In this document: positions 6,740 to 14,324 of the stretch, piece by piece
Layout: every line of letters starts with the position of its first letter
How positions within the stretch are numbered: position 1 is the stretch's first letter
Origin: Actinomycetospora sp. NBRC 106378
Lineage (GTDB): Bacteria; Actinomycetota; Actinomycetes; Mycobacteriales; Pseudonocardiaceae
Assembly: GCF_030269685.1 (NCBI RefSeq)
Contig: NZ_BSTT01000007.1
Location: forward strand, 62,001-126,000
Reading direction: 5' to 3'
Length of the DNA: 64,000 bases
Made by a program: the position numbers and the translations under genes
Notes under the pieces: generated by a model
Databases searched by the model: none
Told to the model about the DNA's origin: nothing
Seen by the model: only the letters and a program-made list of their open reading frames with translations

Positions 6740-7570
6740 ATGGACGACGACGGGCTCCGCGACCGGGTCCGCGCGGCGATCGACGCCGCGGGTTCCCGAC
6801 GACGGGTCGCGGCGGCGGTCGGGCTCGACGAGACCAAGCTGTCGAAGTCGCTGGCCGGTCGGCGCCGCTTCACCCCGGACGAGCTGGACCGGATCGCCGC
6901 GCACACGGACGTCGAGCTGACCTGGCTGCTCCGCGGCGAGGGCGCTCCCCCGGTGACGGCCGCGTCCGACCTCATCGCGGCCCGGGACGAGCCCGACGAC
7001 GCCCGCAAGCGCATCCTCGACGCGGCGTGGACGCTCATCGCGACGCGCGGCTACCACCGGGTGCGCATCGCCGACGTCGGCGAGGCCGCGGGCACCAGCA
7101 GCGCGAGCGTCCACTACCACTTCGCCGACAAGGACGCGCTGCTCGACGAGGCGCTGCGCCACAACGTGGAGCTCGCCCACGACCGGCAGGCCGCCGCGCT
7201 CGCCGGCGTCGACGACCCGCTCGAGCGGTTGCAGACCCTGCTCGACCTGCAGATGCCCGAGGGCCCGGTCCTGGAGCCGGAGTGGTCGATCTGGATGCAG
7301 GTCTGGGTCGAGGCGCTCACCGAACCCCGCCACCGCGACCTCTACGCCCGCGGGCAGGACCGCTGGTTCCGCACCGTCCTGATGACCCTCGTCGACGGAG
7401 CCGAGCGCGGGGTGTTCACCCACGGCGACCAGGAGCTGCGCGCCCGCCAGCTCACCGCCCTCGTCGACGGTCTCGGCGTCGGCGTGATGACCGGCGCTTC
7501 CACCCCCGCCCAGATGCGCGCCGCCCTGCGCGACTTCACCACGACCATCGTCCGGAAGGACCTGCCATGA
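6740..7570 (+). CDS. TetR-family regulator with an extra N-terminal Cro/C1-type HTH domain
   Basis: A 276-residue protein with two DNA-binding modules. Residues 5-68 look like a Cro/C1-type HTH (RRRVAAAVGLDETKLSKSLA, then FTPDELDRIAAHTDVELTWL). Residues 82-130 are a standard TetR HTH (ARKRILDAAWTLIATRGYHR, then AGTSSASVHYHFADKDALLD). The rest is a TetR ligand-binding domain with a WSIWMQVWVEAL segment like the BetI/TetR_C_6 type. ATG 6740 is used because it starts exactly where the first HTH begins. Its stop overlaps the BKACE start (ATGA), so it is the first gene of that operon and likely its ligand-responsive repressor. Confidence 0.88.
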   Translation: MDDDGLRDRVRAAIDAAGSRRRVAAAVGLDETKLSKSLAGRRRFTPDELDRIAAHTDVELTWLLRGEGAPPVTAASDLIAARDEPDDARKRILDAAWTLIATRGYHRVRIADVGEAAGTSSASVHYHFADKDALLDEALRHNVELAHDRQAAALAGVDDPLERLQTLLDLQMPEGPVLEPEWSIWMQVWVEALTEPRHRDLYARGQDRWFRTVLMTLVDGAERGVFTHGDQELRARQLTALVDGLGVGVMTGASTPAQMRAALRDFTTTIVRKDLP

Positions 7571-8460
7571 CCCGTCCGAGGAACCGTCGGGTGGTGATCA
7601 CGGCCGCGCTCACCGGCGCCGCCGACTCCCCCGCCAAGAGCCCGCACGTCCCCGTCACCCCGCAGCAGATCGCCGACGACGCGATCGCCGCCGCCCGGGC
7701 GGGCGCGGCGGTCGTCCACGTGCACGTGCGGCACCCCGAGACCGGCATCCGCTCCCGCGACGTCGCGCTCTACCGCGAGGCGGCCGGGTTGATCCGGGCG
7801 AGCGACGTCGACGTCGTCCTCAACCTGACCGCGGGCATGGGCGGCGACCTCGTGGTCGACGCCGAGGACCCGCTCAAGCCCGTCGACGGCACCGACCTCG
7901 TCAGCCAGCACGACCGGATGCCGCACGTCGAGGAGCTGCTCCCCGACATCGCGACCCTCGACTGCGGCTCCTACAACTTCGGCGACGGCCAGGCGCTCTA
8001 CGTCTCGACCACCGACATGCTGCGCGAGGGCGCGAAGCGGTTCCAGGAGATCGGCGTGAAGCCCGAGCTGGAGGTGTTCGACTCCGGCCAGCTGTGGTTC
8101 GCCAAGGTCCTGCGCGAGGAGGGCCTCATCGACGCGCCGGGGCTCTTCCAGCTCTGCATGGGCGTGCCGTACGGCGCGCCCGCCGACCCCGGCCTGCTCG
8201 CCGCCATGGTCAACCTGCTCCCCGACGACGCCGAGTTCACCTCCTTCGCCCTCGGCCGCGACCAGCTGCCGTGGGTCGCGCAGTCGGTGCTCCTCGGCGG
8301 CCACGCCCGCGTCGGGCTGGAGGACAACCTCTACCTCTCCCGCGGGGTGCAGGCGACGAACGCCCAGCTCGTGGACAAGGCGGTGACGATCATCGAGTCG
8401 CTCGGCTCGGCCGTGGCCACGCCCGACGAGGCACGCGAGATCTTCGGGCTGCAGCGGTGA
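7567..8460 (+). CDS. Beta-keto acid cleavage enzyme (BKACE, DUF849)
   Basis: A 297-residue TIM-barrel enzyme of the BKACE family. These Zn enzymes condense a beta-keto acid with acetyl-CoA, releasing acetoacetyl-CoA and a shorter CoA-less product. The zinc-binding HxH motif is visible as H51-V-H53 (AAVVHVHVRHPETGIRSRD). Other family segments are LNLTAGMGG, CGSYNFGD and the C-terminal ARVGLEDNLYLSRG. The start overlaps the regulator stop (ATGA) and its stop overlaps the next start (GTGA). The carnitine-dehydrogenase-like gene downstream suggests the substrate is 3-dehydrocarnitine, which would give glycine betaine and acetoacetyl-CoA. The substrate is inferred from context only. Confidence 0.92.
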   Translation: MTRPRNRRVVITAALTGAADSPAKSPHVPVTPQQIADDAIAAARAGAAVVHVHVRHPETGIRSRDVALYREAAGLIRASDVDVVLNLTAGMGGDLVVDAEDPLKPVDGTDLVSQHDRMPHVEELLPDIATLDCGSYNFGDGQALYVSTTDMLREGAKRFQEIGVKPELEVFDSGQLWFAKVLREEGLIDAPGLFQLCMGVPYGAPADPGLLAAMVNLLPDDAEFTSFALGRDQLPWVAQSVLLGGHARVGLEDNLYLSRGVQATNAQLVDKAVTIIESLGSAVATPDEAREIFGLQR

Positions 8461-9365
8461 TCGCCTGCATCGGCGCCGGCGTCATCGGCGGCGGCTGGGC
8501 CGCGTACTTCCTCGCGCAGGGCCACGACGTCGTCGCCTGGGACCCTGCCCCCGACGCCGAGGCGCGGCTGCGCACGATCATCGAGGCAGCCCGTCCCGCG
8601 CTCAACTCGTTGGGCCTTCCCGACGACAGGTGGGGCGGGTTGCGCGTGGCGGCGTCCTTGGAGGACGCCGTGCGGGACGCGGAGTTCGTGCAGGAGTCGG
8701 CGCCCGAGGACCTCGAGCTGAAGCGGTCACTCCTGGCCGACCTGGCCGCGGCGACGGGGCCGGACACGATCGTCGCGTCGTCGACGTCGGGCTTCCCCAT
8801 GACCGACATGGCGGTGCGCGCGGCGGACCCGTCGCGGCTCGTCGTCGGGCACCCGTTCAACCCCCCGTACCTCATCCCGCTCGTGGAGGTGGTCGGCGGC
8901 GAGGCGACCGCACCCGCCGTCGTGAAGCAGGCGGCGGAGTTCTACCGGTCGCTCGGCAAGTCCGTGATCGAGATGGATCGGGAGGTGCCCGGGTTCGTCG
9001 CGAACCGGCTGCAGGAGGCGCTCTGGCGCGAGGCGCTGCACATGGTGGCCAACGGGGAGGCGACGGTCGAGCAGATCGACGCGTCGATCACCGAGGGGCC
9101 GGGCCTGCGCTGGCCGGTCCACGGCCCGTGCCGGACGTTCCACCTGGCGGGCGGGGAGGGCGGGATGGCGCACATGCTCGACCACTTCGGCCCGTCGTTG
9201 CAGGCGCCGTGGACGCGGCTCGAGGCGCCGTCGCTCACGCCGGAGCTGCGCGACGCGATGGTGGACGGCACCGCGACCGACCGGTCGTTCGCGGAGCTCG
9301 TCACCGAGCGCGACCGGGCCGTGATCGCCATCCGCCGGGCCGTGGAGGAGTCGCGAGCGGGCTGA
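8457..9365 (+). CDS. L-carnitine dehydrogenase-like 3-hydroxyacyl-CoA dehydrogenase family protein
   Basis: A 302-residue NAD-dependent dehydrogenase. The Rossmann motif is at the very N terminus (CIGAGVIGGGWAAYFLAQGH). The family signature HPFNPPYLIPLVEVVGGEAT and VPGFVANRLQEALWREALHM follow. The C-terminal GPGLRWPVHGPCRTFHLAGG and GGMAHMLDHFGPSLQAPWT resemble carnitine 3-dehydrogenases more than fatty-acid enzymes, in which that part differs. It would oxidise L-carnitine to 3-dehydrocarnitine for the upstream BKACE. The GTG start overlaps the BKACE stop (GTGA). L-gulonate 3-dehydrogenase (lambda-crystallin type) is the main alternative. A hairpin 60 bp downstream may end the transcript. Confidence 0.85.
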   Translation: MIACIGAGVIGGGWAAYFLAQGHDVVAWDPAPDAEARLRTIIEAARPALNSLGLPDDRWGGLRVAASLEDAVRDAEFVQESAPEDLELKRSLLADLAAATGPDTIVASSTSGFPMTDMAVRAADPSRLVVGHPFNPPYLIPLVEVVGGEATAPAVVKQAAEFYRSLGKSVIEMDREVPGFVANRLQEALWREALHMVANGEATVEQIDASITEGPGLRWPVHGPCRTFHLAGGEGGMAHMLDHFGPSLQAPWTRLEAPSLTPELRDAMVDGTATDRSFAELVTERDRAVIAIRRAVEESRAG

Positions 9366-9650
9366 CTTCTGCGCGTCGCGGACTAACCCAGCATCTGCTG
9401 CGATACGTTGACGATCCGGGGCCGATGCCGCGATAAGCCCTCTTATCGCGGCACTGGCTATGTGGCCACAGCCGTGTCCGGCAGAGAGCGAGCAGTCTTC
9501 CGGACGGACCTTCTCGCTCCCGGTCGACCTCCGGCACGTCTTTGGCGGCGGCGTGCTGGACGTCGGAGCGCTAGTCGGTCGGCGTCCCGAGGTGGTCTGC
9601 TCGCATCCGTGTTGGCGGCTGTCTCTCCAGCGAGGGCGGCTGGCCCGAGC
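9366..9650. other. Intergenic region between convergent genes
   Basis: About 285 bp without a credible gene. It holds the palindrome at 9426-9453 and otherwise no repeat, RNA or coding signal that I can support. Short frames in it lack ribosome-binding sites and family resemblance. Confidence 0.6.
9426..9453. repeat. Palindromic element TGCCGCGATAAG, copy 1 (terminator-like)
   Basis: TGCCGCGATAAG (9426-9437) and its exact complement (9442-9453) are joined by a 4-base loop CCCT. The stem is 12 bp with no mismatch. A second copy with an 11-bp stem and a 6-base loop is at 13630-13657. It lies downstream of the carnitine operon and could terminate it. Confidence 0.65.
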
Positions 9651-11480
9651 TCACGTGAGGAACCTCTGGAGGGCCGCGGCGACGAGGGCGGGTCGCCCGC
9701 CTCGGCCGGTGTTCCAGGGTCCGGAGTGCCCGAGTCCGTCGAGTTCGACGTGCTCGGCGTGGGGCAGCGGCCGGGCCAGCTCTCGGCTCCGGTCGCGGAG
9801 GAACGCTGGGCTCTTGGTTCCACTAAGCAGGAGGACCGGCGTGGTCATCCCGGCGAAGGTGTCGATCTTCCCGTTCATCGCGCCGACGACGGCGAAGTCG
9901 TAGCGGATACCGGGCAGGAGGTCGCGGAACCGCTGCGGGGGTACGGCCACCAGGTCGTGCACCCGGAGCGCGAGGGCGGCGATCCATCGCGCGAGGCCCC
10001 GTGGCAGGACCCGGAAGGGTGCCGGTGCGGTTCCCGCGGTCAGGAGTGCGGTGACCAGCGCGGCGGCGAGGTCGCCGCGCTCGATCTCCTCCCCGAGTCG
10101 CCGCTCTCCGTTGTCGGAACGGCCCGCCGCATAGAAGGGCGGCTCGTACACCGCGGCGCGGGCAACCCGCGGGAGTGTCCGCGCCGCTTCGAGGGTGATG
10201 ACGGCGCCGGAGCTGAGGCCGAAGAGCCGGTCGGCGCCGGTGGCGGCCAGGACCGCGTCGAGGTCCTCGACGTCGCGGGCGATGTCGTGGTCGACGTCGT
10301 AGGGCCTCGGGCTCATCCCGCGGCCGCGACGATCGGGGCGGACCACGGTGAAATCGCGGGCGAGCTCCCGCGCGAGCTCGTCGTACTGCTCGGCCGTGGC
10401 CATCGCGCCCTGGACCAGCACGACCCCTGGTCCGTTGCCTTGGCGCAGGAAACCGATCCGCGTGCCGTCCCGGGAGACCACGTCGCTTCTGGTGATCGTC
10501 TCGACGGTCGGTGCCGCGAACGAACCCGGCCCTGGTAGGAGCACGGGTCTCCCGCCGGCGGTTCCGTCGCGGTCGTCACGGTTGGCCTGCACGGCCTGTT
10601 CGAGGGGATAGGCGACGGTCGTCGGAGGGCGCAGACGGCCCGCCGCGATCTGCGCCGTCGCATCGGCGAGTGCGCCGGGCACCCATCGTCGACCGACGAA
10701 GCGCACGCCGTGGACGCCCGCGTCGGGGCGAGCGATGGTGACCACCTGTTCCGGTCCACCCGCCAGCGCCAGGAGGTCGTCGAGCTCTCCTCGTCCGGCC
10801 ACGTCGAGCACCGCATCGACGACCGGCCCCGTCGACTCCGGTCGCCCCAGAGCGGCGCGGACCCGGCTCACGAGGCCGTCCCCGTAGACGACCGGGGTCG
10901 CGCCCAGGGTCGTGACCTGCTCCTGACGAGCCGGTCCAGCGCTGCCGATGACGTGCAGCCCGTCCGCGACGGCGGCCTGGACGGCCATCGTCCCGACACC
11001 GCCGGAGGCGCCGTGCACGAGCAGGACCGCGCCCGGCTCGAGGGAGAGCTCGTCGAGGGCGCTGCGAGCGGTGTGCACGGCGACCTCGAGAGCGCCGGCG
11101 ACCTGCCAACTCATCGTCGGAGGCTTCGCCACGATCTCCTTGACCGACGCGAGGGCCTTCTCGGCGTGGGAGCCGCCGGTGGCGCGTCCGAGCACCTCGT
11201 CTCCTACGACCAGGTCGGCGACGCCCTCACCGAGGGCCTCGATCACCCCGGCGACGTCGGTCCCGGGGATCACCGGCGCGTCGGGATCATTGGAAGTAGC
11301 CAGCAGTCCGTCGCGCAGCAGTTGGTCGAACGGGTTCACCGCCGCTGCCCGGACCACGAGCCGGACCTGGCCTGGGCCGGGTCGCGGGTCCTCCCGCTGT
11401 ACCAGCTCCAGCATCTCCGGCCCGCCGTAGCGGCGGTAGCAGACGGCTCGGGAGCCCCGCTCGATGTCCTCGGTGGTCAT
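9651..11480 (-). CDS. Fusion of MDR quinone oxidoreductase and alpha/beta hydrolase
   Basis: A single uninterrupted 609-residue protein. Residues 1-315 form a zinc-independent MDR/NADPH:quinone-reductase-like domain, with PGTDVAGVIEALGEGVADLV and the cofactor loop VHGASGGVGTMAV at about 155-167. A short Gly/Pro-rich linker (about 310-322) leads to an alpha/beta hydrolase at about 335-609. It has the nucleophile elbow G-L-S423-S-G and a late catalytic His (DGLGHSG, H585). ATG 11480 is chosen over an upstream in-frame ATG because it fits the MDR N terminus. The gene is divergent from a MarR regulator, which probably responds to the electrophile or substrate handled by this enzyme. The joint reaction is unknown. 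Confidence 0.87.
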   Translation of the reverse strand: MTTEDIERGSRAVCYRRYGGPEMLELVQREDPRPGPGQVRLVVRAAAVNPFDQLLRDGLLATSNDPDAPVIPGTDVAGVIEALGEGVADLVVGDEVLGRATGGSHAEKALASVKEIVAKPPTMSWQVAGALEVAVHTARSALDELSLEPGAVLLVHGASGGVGTMAVQAAVADGLHVIGSAGPARQEQVTTLGATPVVYGDGLVSRVRAALGRPESTGPVVDAVLDVAGRGELDDLLALAGGPEQVVTIARPDAGVHGVRFVGRRWVPGALADATAQIAAGRLRPPTTVAYPLEQAVQANRDDRDGTAGGRPVLLPGPGSFAAPTVETITRSDVVSRDGTRIGFLRQGNGPGVVLVQGAMATAEQYDELARELARDFTVVRPDRRGRGMSPRPYDVDHDIARDVEDLDAVLAATGADRLFGLSSGAVITLEAARTLPRVARAAVYEPPFYAAGRSDNGERRLGEEIERGDLAAALVTALLTAGTAPAPFRVLPRGLARWIAALALRVHDLVAVPPQRFRDLLPGIRYDFAVVGAMNGKIDTFAGMTTPVLLLSGTKSPAFLRDRSRELARPLPHAEHVELDGLGHSGPWNTGRGGRPALVAAALQRFLT

Positions 11481-11624
11481 GACGCTCGCTCCCGTTCGCT
11501 GGTCGATACCGCGGTCCCCCGGCGCCAAACGCTCCGGTAAGTTGCTCTACAGCATACCTACTTTGTGGCAGCGTGACTTGGTAACCGGCTAAGCTGGTGC
11601 GCGAGTTCGACGGCGAGGAGGGAC

Positions 11625-12101
11625 GTGGGCGAACATGGCGACGAAGGACGTCGGCGCGAGCAGCTGATCGAGAACCTTCAGGGTTACGCATCCGGCCAGA
11701 GCGAGCTCGGCCGCGAGTTCGCCCGGCACGAGCACATGCACGTCACCGACTCCGCCGCGATCGTGGAGATCCTGCGAGCCGAGGGACGAGGGCTTCCGCT
11801 GACTCCGGCCCGCCTCGCCGAGCGGGTGGGCCTGAGCTCCGGCGCGACCTCCATCCTGCTCAACCGCCTCGAGGATGCCGGGCACGTCGCGCGTCGGCGC
11901 GGCCACAGTGACCGACGCCTGGTCACGTTGCACTCGACCCCGTCGGTGCACGCATCCGCCGACGCCTTCTTCAGCCCGCTGCGCGCCCGCATCGATGAAC
12001 TCATGGATCGCTACACGATCGAGCAACTCGACCTCGTCGACGAGTTCGTGACCGACATGCGTCGGGCGGTGGAGAACCACCTGCAGAACCGGCCGGGCTG
12101 A
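11625..12101 (+). CDS. MarR-family transcriptional regulator
   Basis: A 158-residue MarR protein. The winged HTH spans about residues 45-115, with LTPARLAERVGLSSGATSIL, LNRLEDAGHVARRRGHSD and the wing RRLVTL. The GTG start at 11625 follows a GAGGAGGG ribosome-binding sequence. It is divergent from the oxidoreductase-hydrolase fusion. The 144-bp gap between them (11481-11624) should contain both promoters and the operator, but I see no clear palindrome there. The 188 bp after the gene (12102-12289) contain nothing I can support. Confidence 0.88.
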   Translation: MGEHGDEGRRREQLIENLQGYASGQSELGREFARHEHMHVTDSAAIVEILRAEGRGLPLTPARLAERVGLSSGATSILLNRLEDAGHVARRRGHSDRRLVTLHSTPSVHASADAFFSPLRARIDELMDRYTIEQLDLVDEFVTDMRRAVENHLQNRPG

Positions 12102-12289
12102 CACGCTCGGCCGCGCCCCCTCGATCAACTGCGCCTCAGACCGACGGCGGCGGTGGCCCGCGCCCCCGGGTCGCGGCATCGACAGGCTGACACCACCAGC
12201 GAAGGAGTGTTCAGCGTCGGTCCCCGCCAGCCCTCCCGGGCGCTCCATCACAGCAGTTCCGCGACCGATCGCTCAGCGACGAGAAGGTG

Positions 12290-13000
12290 TCACGCGCTCG
12301 GCGCCAGCCCAACGCCCCTCGCCTTCGCTGGCGTCGCACGCGAGCGGGCGACCAGTGCCACGACCAGGCCGATCGCGGAGAGGACGGGGAGGTCGACGAC
12401 CCCGAACGCGTGCAGGGTGATGTCGATCAGGGGTAGCCCGACCATCATCGCGAAGACCCACCTCGGGGCGGTGGGCCGGCGTCCCGGGGCCCGCCGTCCC
12501 CACCGTGTCCGGCCACCGGGCTTGGCGACCGAGAGCCACACCTGCGCGGCGAGACCCGTCGCAACGAGCCCGAGCCCGAGCGCCACCGGGAGCGCGGCCC
12601 CGTGGGCGCCCGACCGCGCGTCCTCCACGACGCCGGGCAGGGCCTGGCCGAGTACCCCGGTCCCGAGCGCGATCTGCGCGAGGGTGAGGACGACCTTCGC
12701 CGAGACCCACCGGTGCTGGAAGCATCCCCAGGCGGTGGCGGTGGACAGCGCGAAGCCGGACAGTGCCGCGATCATGGCTGAGAATCCGAGCACGGTGAGG
12801 TCGAGTTCGTTCGCCATCGCCGCTGCGGCGACCCGGGTCTCGCCCGGCGGGGACGAGAGGCTCAGGCCCAGCAGGGCGACCAGGGCGACGGCGAGGCCGA
12901 GCCAGCAGACGGACGCGATGACGTGGATCGAGACGAGCAGGGCTCGCCAGGACCGGACCGAGGGCAAGGATGCCGAGGACGGCACGTGCGGGACCCGCAT
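12290..13000 (-). CDS. Integral membrane protein, DUF2269-like
   Basis: A 236-residue protein with about five hydrophobic segments. The first is SIHVIASVCWLGLAVALVAL near residues 24-43, and others lie near 67-90, 103-120, 137-157 and 185-220. The His followed by Trp-Leu-Gly in the first helix resembles DUF2269/CopD-type membrane proteins, though the match is loose. No catalytic motif is seen. It is divergent from a MarR gene with only 72 bp between the starts, so it is a likely target of that regulator. Function unknown; export or stress tolerance is possible. Confidence 0.7.
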   Translation of the reverse strand: MRVPHVPSSASLPSVRSWRALLVSIHVIASVCWLGLAVALVALLGLSLSSPPGETRVAAAAMANELDLTVLGFSAMIAALSGFALSTATAWGCFQHRWVSAKVVLTLAQIALGTGVLGQALPGVVEDARSGAHGAALPVALGLGLVATGLAAQVWLSVAKPGGRTRWGRRAPGRRPTAPRWVFAMMVGLPLIDITLHAFGVVDLPVLSAIGLVVALVARSRATPAKARGVGLAPSA

Positions 13001-13026
13001 GCCCGCAGGCTACCCGGATAGCTAAG

Positions 13027-13052
13027 CTGTTTAACGAAACTGTTTGACGAAC
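13027..13052. promoter_or_regulatory. Tandem 13-bp direct repeat, candidate MarR operator
   Basis: CTGTTTAACGAAA (13027-13039) is followed directly by CTGTTTGACGAAC (13040-13052). The two 13-mers differ at two positions. They are unusually AT-rich for this DNA and sit in the 72-bp gap between the membrane protein start (13000) and the MarR start (13073). Half-sites one helical turn plus a few bases apart would allow two dimers to bind or a promoter to be blocked. Confidence 0.5.
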
Positions 13053-13072
13053 TCGGAGGATCGGAGCCGGAG

Positions 13073-13540
13073 ATGACCGACGAGGCGGCCTCCCTGGACG
13101 CCGAGCTCGACGCCCTCGACGACACCACGCTCGCGGTCCGCGACCTCATCAGTGCCTCGCAGGACCTCACCGCCCGGATGGCCCGGCGCATGCGGATGAA
13201 CGTCAGCGACATGACCGCGATCCTCATGCTCTCCGAACGCGGGCCCCTGGGTGGCACCGAGCTCGCCCGCCTGCTCGGGGTGTCCACCGCCGCGGTCACG
13301 ATCCTGGTCGACCGGCTCGAGCGGTCCGGCCACGTCGAGCGTTCCCGCGATCCCGACGACGGGCGCCGGATGCGGGTGTCGGGGACCACGGCGGCCCGCA
13401 CCGCGGCCCTGCGCGCGTGGATGCCGGCGATCCAGGACCTCGACGAGGTCTGCCGGTCGCTGTCCACCGCCGAACGCGCCGTCGCCCGGGACATCCTGGG
13501 ACGTCTTGCTGCGGCGATGGCGCGGCACGCACAGGTCTGA
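13073..13540 (+). CDS. MarR-family transcriptional regulator
   Basis: A 155-residue MarR protein. The winged HTH at about residues 45-110 includes GGTELARLLGVSTAAVTILV, DRLERSGHVERSRDPDDGRR and a wing ending MRV. The ATG at 13073 is preceded by GGAG-type sequences. The N terminus is acidic (MTDEAASLDAELDALDD). It is divergent from the membrane protein at 12290-13000 and probably binds the 13-bp direct repeat in their shared promoter. Confidence 0.88.
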   Translation: MTDEAASLDAELDALDDTTLAVRDLISASQDLTARMARRMRMNVSDMTAILMLSERGPLGGTELARLLGVSTAAVTILVDRLERSGHVERSRDPDDGRRMRVSGTTAARTAALRAWMPAIQDLDEVCRSLSTAERAVARDILGRLAAAMARHAQV

Positions 13541-13864
13541 CCCGTAGGGTGGCCACCCCTGGACGAACTGGACTTGATGTCGCGGTTGGGCTGCTACCCC
13601 GACTCCGTCACGTCCGCTCGCTCTGCTCGTGCCGCGATAAGCCCCTTTATCGCGGCATGGCTCCGTGCGCGGACCACGGTGGCTGGTCCACTGACCTGGC
13701 ACCGCTGCCACTTTCGCCCTCGCCCCCGAACCGGGCAAAGTCGATCGCTGGTATCTCCCTGCGACCCCGAACGGTCGATTCGTGTGTGCCCCGCGCAAGG
13801 ATCGACTCGGTTCCTCGCCTCGTTCCCGATAAGTGTGCGTCCCGTGCACAGGCACACTCGAGCT
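13541..13864. other. Intergenic region with palindrome and two GTGTGCG-type motifs
   Basis: About 324 bp. A frame open through this region continues into the Nudix gene but shows no protein-like sequence before 13865. It contains the palindrome 13630-13657 and two copies of the dispersed motif: GTGTGTGCCCCGCGCAAGG at 13782-13800 and GTGTGCGTCCCGTGCACAGG at 13833-13852. The second lies just upstream of the Nudix start. Confidence 0.6.
13630..13657. repeat. Palindromic element TGCCGCGATAA, copy 2
   Basis: TGCCGCGATAA (13630-13640), a 6-base loop GCCCCT and the complement TTATCGCGGCA (13647-13657). This is the same element as at 9426-9453, with the same outer stem and a changed loop. It lies 90 bp after the MarR stop and may act as a terminator. 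Confidence 0.65.
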
Positions 13865-14314
13865 GTGCCCTCCCCCGTCCGGCTCCGCGTCGCCGTCGCC
13901 CTGACCCGCGAGACCGACCACGGGCCCGAGGTGCTCGTGTTCGACCACCGGGACGTCCCGCAGGCCGGCACGCAGCTCCCGGGCGGCGGCGTCGACCCGG
14001 GCGAGTCGCTCGAGGCGGCGGCCCACCGGGAGGTGTTCGAGGAGACCGGCCTGACCGGCATCACCGTCGGCGCCCGGATCGCCGTGCACAACCGCCCGAC
14101 CGCGGAGGGCGCCCCGCAGCACACGGTCCTGGTCCGCGCTAGGACCACCGAGACGCGCGACCGGTGGCAGTACACCGTCGAGGGCGAGGGCCACGACCGC
14201 GGCCTGGTCTACCTGTGCCGCTTCGTCCCGCTTCCCGCGCACGTCGACTTCCACCACGTGCCCCGTCCCGCACACGCGAACGATGCGGTGTCTCGGGGGA
14301 ACGCCCGTTCCTAG
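13865..14314 (+). CDS. Nudix hydrolase
   Basis: A 149-residue Nudix protein. The Nudix box is complete: GGGVDPGESLEAAAHREVFE followed by ETGL, with the REVFEE metal-binding core. These enzymes hydrolyse nucleoside diphosphates linked to another group; the substrate cannot be read from sequence. The GTG at 13865 is preferred because the protein-like sequence (VPSPVRLRVAVALTRETD) begins there. It ends 10 bp before the ATG of the MetE-like gene, so the two may be co-transcribed. Confidence 0.82.
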   Translation: MPSPVRLRVAVALTRETDHGPEVLVFDHRDVPQAGTQLPGGGVDPGESLEAAAHREVFEETGLTGITVGARIAVHNRPTAEGAPQHTVLVRARTTETRDRWQYTVEGEGHDRGLVYLCRFVPLPAHVDFHHVPRPAHANDAVSRGNARS

Positions 14315-14324
14315 CGTCGGGGCC

